64,000 nt of DNA from Paenibacillus_AA sp045062745 (GTDB lineage: Bacteria; Bacillota; Bacilli; Paenibacillales; NBRC-103111), in contig NZ_JBJGED010000001.1 of the NCBI RefSeq assembly GCF_045062745.1, positions 248,001 to 312,000 on the forward strand, in the 5' to 3' direction. This document shows positions 1 to 8,102 of the stretch, piece by piece (positions within the stretch are counted from its first letter, which is position 1; every line of letters starts with the position of its first letter). Made by a program: the position numbers and the translations under genes. The notes under the pieces were generated by a model. It worked only from the letters and a program-made list of their open reading frames with translations. It made no database searches and was not told where the DNA came from.

Positions 1-541
1 CCGCTGCGGCGATCGTGAACCAGAGCACCCCGCCTTGCCCGATATGGACGAACAGGACGGCGGTCATAATCGGTCCGAGCGAGCTGCCGATGTTCCCGCC
101 CACCTGGAAGATCGATTGGGCCAGCCCCCGCTGCGCTCCGGCGGCCAGGTAAGCTACGCGCGAGGACTCCGGGTGGAAGATGGCCGAGCCTACGCCCATC
201 GCGGTCACCGCGAGCAGAATCGTCGCGAAGTTCGGCGCAAGCGCCAGCCCGACGACACCGGCCAGCGTGAAGACGACCCCGATCGGCAGGATAAGCGGAC
301 GGGGCTTCAGGTCGGACGACCAGCCTACGATCGGCTGCAGCACCGAAGCCGTCATGTTCATCGCGAAGGCGATGAGGCCGATCTGGCCGTATGTAAGCTG
401 AAGCGAATCTTTGAGAATCGGAAACAAGGCCGATACGGTAGATTGCATCGTGTCGTTCAACAGGTGCACGATGCTGATTGCGAATAAGATCGGGAAGACG
501 GTGGCCGCGGTGGACATCGTCTTCCTCTCGGCTCTCGCCAT
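1..541 (-). CDS. fsr: MFS exporter, fosmidomycin-resistance (Fsr) type, N-terminal part
   Basis: Read leftward from an ATG at 541, about 180 residues of a major facilitator exporter are present; the rest is off the left edge. The visible part has about five hydrophobic segments. The phrases ILFAISIVHLLNDTMQS (from residue 18) and VLQPIVGWSSDLKPRP (from residue 67), and a VFHPESSR-like stretch (here IFHPESSRVAYLAAG), resemble the Fsr branch of MFS. Fsr proteins are inner-membrane drug/proton antiporters. The gene diverges from the nitric oxide synthase gene with about 215 bp between. The substrate cannot be told from sequence; another efflux MFS is the alternative. Confidence 0.75.
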   Translation of the reverse strand, partial: MARAERKTMSTAATVFPILFAISIVHLLNDTMQSTVSALFPILKDSLQLTYGQIGLIAFAMNMTASVLQPIVGWSSDLKPRPLILPIGVVFTLAGVVGLALAPNFATILLAVTAMGVGSAIFHPESSRVAYLAAGAQRGLAQSIFQVGGNIGSSLGPIMTAVLFVHIGQGGVLWFTIAAA

Positions 542-756
542 GCGGACTCCCCCTTGCTCTCATTCTAGCGATTATAGCACGCTAGGGGGGCAAGTCAAGA
601 TGAAACCCGAATTGTGGCGAAAACCCGACAACTGGCAGCAAAACCGGTGTCAGCAGCCTGCTCCAAGTGGAACGGCTACGCATCGGAGCGCTACAATAGG
701 TTTATCGACAATAGCTATTGACATAGGGCTGTCAATTCAGGAAGGGGCATCTGCTC

Positions 757-1869
757 GTGAAAAGTGGTGGACACGCAGGGCATCAAATAACATCTCTCAT
801 GCTGCAGGAAGTGGAATCGTTCATCCGCGGCTGCTACACCGAGTTGGGCCGGCCGGGCGACATCCCCCGACGGCTCGCCGAGATCGAACGGCAGCTGCTC
901 GCGACGGGCAGCTATGACCATACGTTCCAGGAGCTTGAGCACGGCGCCCGCCTGGCCTGGCGCAACAGCAACCGCTGTATCGGCCGTCTGTTCTGGAAGT
1001 CGCTGCAGGTGCTGGATTTCCGCGGGCTGGAGGAGGAGGACGCGATCTTCGAGGCGCTGCTCCGGCATATCCGGCAAGCTACCAATCGGGGCAAAATCGT
1101 GCCGACCATAAGCGTGTTCTCTCCTGCGCTCCCGGGCAAACCTTCGATTCGGCTATGGAACCATCAGCTGCTTCGCTACGCCGGATATTTGGGTTCGGAC
1201 GGCCGGGTAGTCGGCGACCGGGCCTCCGTCCGTCTGACGCAGGCGGCGGAGCGGCTCGGTTGGCGCGGGCGCGGAACGGCCTTCGACCTGCTGCCGCTGA
1301 TCATTCAGGTCGGGGACGGGCCGCCGCACTGGTTCGAGCTGCCGGCGGATGCCGCGCTGGAGGTGCCGATCCGCCACCCCGAATTCGGCTGGTTCGAGGA
1401 CCTCCATCTGCAGTGGTACGCCGTCCCGATCATCTGCGACATGCAGCTCGAGATAGGCGGCCTCGCGTATCCCTGCGCCCCGTTCAACGGCTGGTACATG
1501 GAGACGGAGATCGGAGCTCGCAACCTCGCCGACGCAGGCCGCTACGACATGCTGGCGACCGTCGCCTCCCGAATGGGACTCGACACGGGCACGAACGTCT
1601 CTCTGTGGAAGGACAAGGCGCTGGTCGAGCTGAACGTCGCCGTGCTGCATTCGTTCAAGGAAGCCGGCGTCAGCATCGTCGACCACCACACGGCCGCGGA
1701 GCAGTTCCAGCTGTTCGACCGGTTGGAGACGAGCGCGGGCCGCCGGGTGACCGGCGACTGGAGCTGGCTCATCCCGCCTGTCTCCCCGGCGACGACCGGG
1801 ATCTGGCACCAGTCTTACGCGAACGAGCTGGTGAAGCCGAACTTTCTTGCGCTGCCGGTACCCTATTAG
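757..1869 (+). CDS. nos: Nitric oxide synthase oxygenase
   Basis: This 370-residue protein is the oxygenase domain only, as usual for Gram-positive NOS (about 360 residues), so it would take electrons from separate flavodoxins or reductases. It converts L-arginine to citrulline and NO. The haem-thiolate motif ARLAWRNSNRCIGRLFW puts the proximal Cys at residue 74. GWYMETEIGARNL supplies the arginine-binding Glu at about residue 251. The start used is GTG at 757, about nine bases after GGAAGGGG; an ATG at 799 is possible but has no ribosome-binding site. It diverges from the MFS gene and converges on the TIM-barrel gene. No reductase gene is adjacent. Confidence 0.95.
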   Translation: MKSGGHAGHQITSLMLQEVESFIRGCYTELGRPGDIPRRLAEIERQLLATGSYDHTFQELEHGARLAWRNSNRCIGRLFWKSLQVLDFRGLEEEDAIFEALLRHIRQATNRGKIVPTISVFSPALPGKPSIRLWNHQLLRYAGYLGSDGRVVGDRASVRLTQAAERLGWRGRGTAFDLLPLIIQVGDGPPHWFELPADAALEVPIRHPEFGWFEDLHLQWYAVPIICDMQLEIGGLAYPCAPFNGWYMETEIGARNLADAGRYDMLATVASRMGLDTGTNVSLWKDKALVELNVAVLHSFKEAGVSIVDHHTAAEQFQLFDRLETSAGRRVTGDWSWLIPPVSPATTGIWHQSYANELVKPNFLALPVPY

Positions 1870-1895
1870 CCGTGCGTAACTATGCTCGCATGCAC

Positions 1896-1931
1896 TGCAG
1901 TTCGATTTTGCAATGGCAAAATCGAACTGCA
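1896..1931. terminator. Perfect 16-bp hairpin between convergent genes
   Basis: TGCAGTTCGATTTTGC (1896-1911) and its exact reverse complement (1916-1931) flank a four-base loop, AATG. It lies between the stops of nos and the TIM-barrel gene. There is no long T run on either side, so it is a probable bidirectional terminator but not a textbook one. Confidence 0.55.
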
Positions 1932-1939
1932 ATCGTCTT

Positions 1940-2737
1940 CTATTCCGGGAGATAGCCCTTCGTCCTCAACGCGGCAGCCGATTCCGTCAAGGACTCGCTC
2001 GTCTTCACTTCAATCACGACCGACCAATTCTCCTTCCGGGCCAGCGCCAGCCGGTCGTCTATGGGGACGATTCCCGTGTAAAGCGGCTGATGATCCGATT
2101 TTCCGTTGTAATCGTGCAGATGCATGTGACGGATACGGGACGGGTACAGACGCGTGAAGGTCGATTCTTCCACAAACCCGGCTTTTGCGTCATGGCCGAC
2201 ATCCCACGTCAGGGCGAAGCGCTGGAACCCGCTTAACAGCTCCAGTGTTTTGCGAACAAATGGCATGTGGAAGTTTCCCGTATTCTCGATACAGAGCTCC
2301 ACCCGATACGCCTCCGCCCACTTATACAGCTCCGTATAAGCCTCGTGCAGCAATTCGGTGTATAAGGTTTCATACTGCTCGTGTATCCATACTTTTTGAT
2401 GCGGCAATGTAAAGTAGATTCCCGGGTTGAGGTGCATGTTCAGCGTCCGGATGCCCGCTGCGCTCGCCCATTCCATCGTTTGCCGGCAGCGTTCCAAGTG
2501 TCCTCTCCGGATGGAAGGGTGGCAGGAGGCCACGTCGAGCTCTTCCGGAAGATGCACAATAAAGTCTACTCTGTACTTTTCCTTGTACCCTCTCAATTGT
2601 TCCGCGCTTAGTTGTTCAGGGATGCATATAGGCAGGTTCATATTTAACTCGATAAAGTCCAGCCCAAGCGCATTGCACAACCTCACGTTTTCCTCAATCG
2701 ATCTATATTCTACTAGAGTGGGCATTCCGAGCTTCAT
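1940..2737 (-). CDS. Sugar phosphate isomerase/epimerase-like TIM barrel
   Basis: This 265-residue protein fits the AP-endonuclease-2 / xylose isomerase-like TIM-barrel family. Likely metal ligands sit at barrel-strand ends: the His of FIVHLPEE, the His of LNMHLNPG, the Glu of CIENTGN, the Asp/His of DVGHD, the HLHD motif and the Glu of VVIEVK. Members isomerise or epimerise sugars and inositol derivatives; the substrate here is unknown. GAGGATGACGG precedes the ATG. It diverges from the AraC gene at 2835 across about 97 bp, so it is a likely target of that regulator. The neighbouring FAD oxidoreductases may belong to the same catabolic locus (inference). Confidence 0.8.
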   Translation of the reverse strand: MKLGMPTLVEYRSIEENVRLCNALGLDFIELNMNLPICIPEQLSAEQLRGYKEKYRVDFIVHLPEELDVASCHPSIRRGHLERCRQTMEWASAAGIRTLNMHLNPGIYFTLPHQKVWIHEQYETLYTELLHEAYTELYKWAEAYRVELCIENTGNFHMPFVRKTLELLSGFQRFALTWDVGHDAKAGFVEESTFTRLYPSRIRHMHLHDYNGKSDHQPLYTGIVPIDDRLALARKENWSVVIEVKTSESLTESAAALRTKGYLPE

Positions 2738-2834
2738 CCGTCATCCTCGATTCGTAGAGTTTCGTCCTTAAATAGCCCCATGCTATAATCAGTGAAATTA
2801 TACTAAAATCGTCATGGGCTAGGGGATGCCGATC

Positions 2835-3692
2835 ATGCAAGAAAATGCGAAAGAATTTGCGGAAATGATCTACTTTGTTCCTGAAGCATTTGCCAAAGAG
2901 GGGGGAATGTGGCTGCTTCGGGCCGGCCGCAACATAGCGAAGCCCGAGTATCAAGTAGGACCCATCATGTTCCAATATCACAACTTTCACTTCGTCATGG
3001 AAGGCAAGGTCGAATTAACTTTCGGCGGGCAGCAGGTTGCCCTGGTCAAAGGCGACGTATTTTGCATGTATCCGGGAATCCCTTACCAATACCGATACCT
3101 TCCGGATGACAAGCGGCTCCGGATGATCTGGATTTCATTCGACGGTCCCCAAGTCCCGGCGTCTATGGCCACGGCCGGTTTTCGCCCGACCGCCCCTTAC
3201 CTTAGGCAAGTCATGACGAAGGAATTGCAGCATACGCTCGAGCAAGTGTTTGTCCCCCCGACGGATGGGTTCAAGCGCCATTTGGAGCATCAAGCTTCGT
3301 TGTACCGCATGTTCAGCCACTTGATGCCCGAGGACGAAGCTTCCGTATCCCACGAGGGTCCCGACTACTGGATACCGCGAAGCATTAATTATATGAACAC
3401 GCACTATATGGAACACATCTCCGTCCAAGACGTGGCCGACTTCGCTTCCGTGCACCGGGGCTATTTTTCCAAAGTATTTACGCAAAAGGTTGGAATGAGC
3501 CCCGTGCGCTATTTGGAGAGGTTAAAGATGGAGAAAGCGATGGAGCTGCTGCAATCGGCAACGTATTCGATCAGCGAGATAGGCATGACTCTTGGCTATC
3601 CAGACCCCTACACATTCACGCGCGCATTCAGCAGGTATTCCGGGATGCCGCCGGGAAAATGGCGAAAAACACATGGCGGACAGCAGCCTTGA
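2835..3692 (+). CDS. AraC-family regulator with cupin sensor domain
   Basis: The protein has about 285 residues. An N-terminal cupin-like sugar-binding domain (about residues 25-105, including FHFVMEGKVELTFGG and a YPGIPYQY stretch) is followed by a C-terminal pair of helix-turn-helix motifs (about 185-285). The second carries the family signature around SISEIGMTLGYPDPYTFTRA. I chose the ATG at 2835 rather than 2826, because AGGGG lies nine bases before 2835 but directly abuts 2826. It diverges from the TIM-barrel gene, and the two FAD oxidoreductase genes converge on it. It is probably a local activator responding to a sugar or its derivative. Confidence 0.85.
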   Translation: MQENAKEFAEMIYFVPEAFAKEGGMWLLRAGRNIAKPEYQVGPIMFQYHNFHFVMEGKVELTFGGQQVALVKGDVFCMYPGIPYQYRYLPDDKRLRMIWISFDGPQVPASMATAGFRPTAPYLRQVMTKELQHTLEQVFVPPTDGFKRHLEHQASLYRMFSHLMPEDEASVSHEGPDYWIPRSINYMNTHYMEHISVQDVADFASVHRGYFSKVFTQKVGMSPVRYLERLKMEKAMELLQSATYSISEIGMTLGYPDPYTFTRAFSRYSGMPPGKWRKTHGGQQP

Positions 3693-3725
3693 CGATTTAC
3701 TGCTGCTCATTCGGATGGCGGACCG

Positions 3726-4715
3726 TTAGACACCAGCCAGTGACTGGCCTGCAAGATCGCCTAGCCTAAAAGCGTTCACGATGGACCTCACTTCCAGGGC
3801 GGGATCGAACGGAAAGTTCTTCAGCCATGTGCCTGACAAAGTTAACCCCAGAATGGTGTTCGGATCGCCCAGCATGTTATGGCGGATCTCGAAGGGACTG
3901 CCGTCTAAGGCCTCGACATAGCCGAGGTGTCGATCATCCCTCGAGTTGGTATGGAGATGAAACTCAGGCGTCAGCCACACATCTTCACTTACGAGGGTTA
4001 GATTGCCTCGGCCCAGCGCCGGTATAAGCCGCCTCAAGTCGGGGAGCAGGGAAGGAAGGCAGCGAATCCATTCCGGGCGGGTTACCCTGCTGCGAGCAAT
4101 GAACGAGACCCTCCACTCTTCCTTCCAATAAGTGGGCCGGCACATGACCTGTAGTTCACCAAGATTGTTCGCCGACAACACATGATTGGCTGTGCATTCC
4201 CCCTCAACTCCGTTGAATATGACGTGTAGTACGGACTTTTCAAAAGGATTGCGCTCCCGGATGAAGGAATGTTGGGCGAGCTTCCCATGAACCGTAGCAT
4301 CGATGACCCTTGGAGCTTCGATACGGGAATATCCCGTTTTGGTGGCGATTTCGAGTCCTGTCACCGCACGCCCCTCCACTTCTACACGTGAGGGCCAGGC
4401 ATGGAACAAAACCTGAATCCGATGCTGCTCGGCCATATCGTCGAATGCGATCGCAGCAACGCTGGGATCGATTTCTCGATGATGAAACCAGCCTTGGCGC
4501 CGTTGAAGACAACGCAAAAACGTATCGATCGAAGGGGACTCGCCTGTATACCGAGACAACGCGACCCGTTGATTGCGACCGCGCACGATCTCCCGTCCCA
4601 GTGTCCCGGAAGGTTCGATGAGGACGACGCTCCTTCCTTGTCGGGCCAAAGCAAGCGCTGCCGCTACTCCGGCAATTCCGCCTCCCGCTACTATGGCATC
4701 ATAGGCTTGTGCCAC
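3726..4715 (-). CDS. FAD-dependent oxidoreductase
   Basis: This 329-residue protein opens with a Rossmann FAD-binding motif, AIVAGGGIAGVAAALALARQ (residues 7-26), followed by the acidic strand end VVLIEP. It belongs with the FAD-dependent oxidoreductases that include the following family member encoded just upstream. The start is GTG at 4715, with AGGAGG about ten bases before it. The upstream gene ends at 4718, so the two are almost certainly translationally coupled. At 329 residues it is short for the family, whose members usually have 400-600. It may form a complex with its neighbour; the substrate is not evident. Confidence 0.75.
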   Translation of the reverse strand: MAQAYDAIVAGGGIAGVAAALALARQGRSVVLIEPSGTLGREIVRGRNQRVALSRYTGESPSIDTFLRCLQRRQGWFHHREIDPSVAAIAFDDMAEQHRIQVLFHAWPSRVEVEGRAVTGLEIATKTGYSRIEAPRVIDATVHGKLAQHSFIRERNPFEKSVLHVIFNGVEGECTANHVLSANNLGELQVMCRPTYWKEEWRVSFIARSRVTRPEWIRCLPSLLPDLRRLIPALGRGNLTLVSEDVWLTPEFHLHTNSRDDRHLGYVEALDGSPFEIRHNMLGDPNTILGLTLSGTWLKNFPFDPALEVRSIVNAFRLGDLAGQSLAGV

Positions 4716-4717
4716 TT

Positions 4718-6613
4718 TTACTTCCCTCCTTTTATTGGCTTCAACCGTGCGAGCAATGTGGCCGCCGCGACGCGAACATAACCCCGGTCATCTTGGCAAG
4801 CCTGCTGCAAGAGACTCCGACCCTCTCCGCCGAGCATCTCCAGTAAATAAAAGCTTGTTACATCGATGCTCCACTTGATGGATCTTGTGTATGGGGTGGC
4901 CGGGATGGACACGCCCGAGCCGTGCAAGGTGTAATCGTTTCCGATTTCGGAGTCGGAAATGACGGATCGAATGAGCAGCTGTGCGCGTTGCTTCTGGCTG
5001 TCGTTCAATTGCCCCGAGATCGAAATCAAGTAGTGCAGAAAGAGCAAAAGCGTCGTGCTGCTCCGTTCGGCAGGCAACAACTGAAGAACATCCTCGACCA
5101 CCGAAGCGTCACCCATCCGGCGCAGCAAGACGAGGGCGGACATCCAGCTTTCCATTGTGCGGTCGAGCTCGTTCGGCTTATCCTGGGCTCCGCTCCTAAA
5201 CGTCTCCACGAGGCAAGGGACACTATCCGGGTGCTTCAGCAAGCCAAGAGCGAATGCGATTCCGCGCTGAATTCGACCTGTTGCCAACCGGGATGCGTCC
5301 AATAGAGGAGGGATGGACGATTCGCCGAAGTGCCACAACCACCAAAGCGCAGTCGGTTCTTCCTCGGTCCCCAAATACCGGATGATCGCTTGAATGTCCT
5401 CGACTTGAGCTCCATTCCGGATCACCCGCTGACGATCGTCGCCCGTCTCTCCGGCAAACGTCAACCAGGGGGAGCTTTCTCTGGTTAAGTCCGCTTCATT
5501 TAACACCCCTCTGGCGATCAGTTTCCGCTGCAGGAGATGGACATCAACTTGCCTCGAGGGTACCTCCTGGTTAACGCTCATCGCGGCCGCCACTCCCGCT
5601 ACCTCGCCGAGCTTCTGCATATCCCGCTGCATGCGGAATAAGTTCCCGCAATCATGATCCTGCGATAATGCGCGGCACCCGATTAATAACCCGTCCACCG
5701 TCTCGGGAAGCAGACATCGATAAGGCACATCTCCGCCGAACAAAAACTTCCATTTGCCCAGAACGCCGATCCAAATCTGCGACAAGTCGCTTTCATTCGC
5801 GTAATCATAGGCGTGATTCTCGTGATGGGCATAACATCGCATTACAACGTCATCGAAGCGTTTGTCCAGCAATAGATCGTCTTGTCGCAAGATGTACGCT
5901 CCGGTGATTCGGCGCCCTTCCCTTACCCCAAGCTGTGGACCGAGGACCAGGAAGTGCGTGTTCTCGGGAGTTTCCGATCCTCTCCACGCATATCGTCGCC
6001 CCATACGATAGGCCCGGGATACATCCGCACAATCCGTGACATCTATCCATCCTAAATCATAGTTTTTGTATCGCAGCACATGCTTCTCGTTCACAAAGCG
6101 TGGAATTAATGAATACGCATGCTGACATCCGTCCCACTCTCTTCCCAGCGTGTACGAAGCACCGGCGAGAAATGCCGCATCCCCGTCTCCCGTACAATCA
6201 ATCGTCACAGCGGCTTCGATCGTTATACGGTCTTGCTCGCTTTCCACTATCGCGCCTACGACTTTGGTGCCATCCAGCAGCACTTCCGCTACCGTCGCTT
6301 CATATACGACCCGGATTCCTAATTGGGCCATTTTTTGTTCGATAACCGCTCCCTTGGCCTCAGGGTGGAGTCCAATCGCTTTGCCTCCCCAACGTTTGTT
6401 CAAATCGTGCGTCAGCTCGTCGAGCTCATCCTGGATGCCACCGGGGCTGCCGTAATAGTAGGCGTGTATACCGGCCCGAACGCCGACGCCTCCCAGTGCG
6501 CTATCCCTCTCTACTAGGGTTACTTGCACGCCTTCCTCCGCTGCGGCAATGGCTGCCGTAACGCCGGAAGTTCCTCCGCCTACTACCAAAACGTCTGTGC
6601 GCAGTTTTACCAT
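4718..6613 (-). CDS. FAD-dependent oxidoreductase with HEAT-like C-terminus
   Basis: This 631-residue protein begins with a clear FAD-binding motif, VLVVGGGTSGVTAAIAAAEE (residues 8-27), then LVERDSALGGVG. A second nucleotide-contact motif, DCTGDGDAAFLAGA, is near residue 160, and a CRALSQDHDCGNLFRMQRDM segment near 340 is typical of the FAD_oxidored (PF12831) family. From about residue 400 the sequence becomes helical repeats resembling HEAT/armadillo modules, ending in GYVRVAAATLLARL. Homologues are common in Paenibacillus-type carbohydrate loci, but reactions are mostly undefined. It is upstream of, and coupled to, the 329-residue oxidoreductase. Confidence 0.8.
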   Translation of the reverse strand: MVKLRTDVLVVGGGTSGVTAAIAAAEEGVQVTLVERDSALGGVGVRAGIHAYYYGSPGGIQDELDELTHDLNKRWGGKAIGLHPEAKGAVIEQKMAQLGIRVVYEATVAEVLLDGTKVVGAIVESEQDRITIEAAVTIDCTGDGDAAFLAGASYTLGREWDGCQHAYSLIPRFVNEKHVLRYKNYDLGWIDVTDCADVSRAYRMGRRYAWRGSETPENTHFLVLGPQLGVREGRRITGAYILRQDDLLLDKRFDDVVMRCYAHHENHAYDYANESDLSQIWIGVLGKWKFLFGGDVPYRCLLPETVDGLLIGCRALSQDHDCGNLFRMQRDMQKLGEVAGVAAAMSVNQEVPSRQVDVHLLQRKLIARGVLNEADLTRESSPWLTFAGETGDDRQRVIRNGAQVEDIQAIIRYLGTEEEPTALWWLWHFGESSIPPLLDASRLATGRIQRGIAFALGLLKHPDSVPCLVETFRSGAQDKPNELDRTMESWMSALVLLRRMGDASVVEDVLQLLPAERSSTTLLLFLHYLISISGQLNDSQKQRAQLLIRSVISDSEIGNDYTLHGSGVSIPATPYTRSIKWSIDVTSFYLLEMLGGEGRSLLQQACQDDRGYVRVAAATLLARLKPIKGGK

Positions 6614-6962
6614 TTTCGTCTTTCCTCACCACTCATCAAATTTTGAAAACCTGCTGCATGGCTTACGACTCGCTACCTCTAATTTATATGAGCCCCCGAC
6701 GATGAAACAATGTTAGGCGGTCACTTGTTTTTGTCATTTTGTCGCTACTGCGTATTGGAGCTGGCGGTTGTCCTTTTGGTATAAAATGGGCAAGGTTTCT
6801 GTGATTTGTATTATATTCAGGTGATTGTTTCCATTTCTATAATGAAACTGGATAAGTCTCCTTGTCGATAGAGGGCAGGCGTCTTGTACTGCGGTTGCAA
6901 GGGAGGTGTTGGATGGATTCCTACAAGTGCCGGATGCTTGAAACGAAAGGATAGGATGCCTA
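6614..6962. other. Intergenic region with possible 13-codon leader ORF
   Basis: This 349-bp gap separates divergent genes. Near its right end a strong ribosome-binding site (GGGAGGTG) precedes an ATG at 6913 that opens a 13-codon ORF, MDSYKCRMLETKG, ending at 6954. That is nine bases before the HupE-like start. It could be a leader peptide or a chance ORF. A TATAAT-like box lies near 6837 without a convincing -35. Nothing else is recognised. Confidence 0.25.
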
Positions 6963-8084
6963 ATGATCACATCCTGGTTGACCAGATGCAGAATGCTCCT
7001 GCTGCTCATCGCTGCGATTGGCATGGGCGGCGGAGGGCTGCCGCAATCGGCTGAAGCGCATTACTCCTCGATCGGTTATTCGGACATTACGGTAGACGGC
7101 CGCTCGATCCGATTCGATCTCTATTTGCCTGCGGATCTTATGGGGCAGCTAATCGAGCTGGATCTGAACCGAAACGGTAGCTTGGAGAACGACGAGGCGA
7201 TTGCCAGCAAGGAGATGCTGCGAGAATATGCATCGGATTACTTGAAAGTAACCGGCGGCGATACCGTAGGAAAGCCTGTGGTGACAGAGGCGAGCTTCGT
7301 CGAGCGAGGGAGTCACCTTATGCTGCGCATTCTGCTGGACTACATTTTCTCTGAGCCGGTAACGGCCTATGCAATCGAGTACAAAGTTTTCTACGACGGA
7401 TTTGATCCCGGCCACCAGAACATCGCCCTCCTGACCGCCGAAGGGAAACAGAGGGAAATCGTGTTCGATCAAACTAAACAAACCTTCAGAGCAACCGTAA
7501 CTCCATCCGGCGCCACTAATAAGGTGCCCGTCTCTGTGCCCTCCTGGGTGCTGACCGGCTGGACATACGTCAAGATGGGAATCGAGCATATCCTGTCCGG
7601 TTACGATCACTTGCTATTCTTATTGGGCATTCTGCTCGCAGGCGGGACCTTGAAGCGGTACGTGAAGCTTTTGACGGCGTTTACGGTGGGGCACAGCCTT
7701 ACGCTTGCGCTCTCGGTGACGGAAATCCTCACGGTTCCCATCGGGATCGTAGAGCCGTTGATTGCAGTAAGCCTTGTTTATATAGCTATAGAGAACGTCT
7801 GGAAACGGTCCATGGAATGGCGCCCGGTCATTACCCTGCTGTTCGGGCTCGTACACGGACTCGGATTTGCCGATCTGTTGCGCGGGAAGCTGGGGGCGGA
7901 TTTGTCCCTTCCGCTAATTTCCTTCAACGTGGGCGTGGAATTGGGTCAATTGCTTGTAGTCCTGTTGATCGTTCCCATTCTAGGATTTCTGCGGGCCAGA
8001 CAGCTTCAATCCCCTGTGAATTGGAGTCTATCCGGAGCGATCGCGCTCTTCGGCACCTATTGGTTTTTTGAACGGATCCTATAA
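6963..8084 (+). CDS. HupE/UreJ-like membrane protein with secreted N-terminal domain
   Basis: This 373-residue protein starts with a signal peptide (hydrophobic core about residues 9-27, AEA-like cleavage near 33). An extracytoplasmic domain of about 170 residues follows; it contains an EF-hand-like stretch, LDLNRNGSLENDEAI (near residue 62). The last 170 residues hold about six membrane segments and the HupE/UreJ signature: HILSGYDHLLFLLGILLAGG, TAFTVGHSLTLALS and LFGLVHGLGFA, with conserved His and Asp. Family members are linked to nickel or other metal uptake, but this two-domain version has no assigned substrate. A secreted phosphoesterase gene follows 18 bp downstream. Confidence 0.8.
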   Translation: MITSWLTRCRMLLLLIAAIGMGGGGLPQSAEAHYSSIGYSDITVDGRSIRFDLYLPADLMGQLIELDLNRNGSLENDEAIASKEMLREYASDYLKVTGGDTVGKPVVTEASFVERGSHLMLRILLDYIFSEPVTAYAIEYKVFYDGFDPGHQNIALLTAEGKQREIVFDQTKQTFRATVTPSGATNKVPVSVPSWVLTGWTYVKMGIEHILSGYDHLLFLLGILLAGGTLKRYVKLLTAFTVGHSLTLALSVTEILTVPIGIVEPLIAVSLVYIAIENVWKRSMEWRPVITLLFGLVHGLGFADLLRGKLGADLSLPLISFNVGVELGQLLVVLLIVPILGFLRARQLQSPVNWSLSGAIALFGTYWFFERIL

Positions 8085-8102
8085 CCTAAGGAGGTTCATC
8101 AG

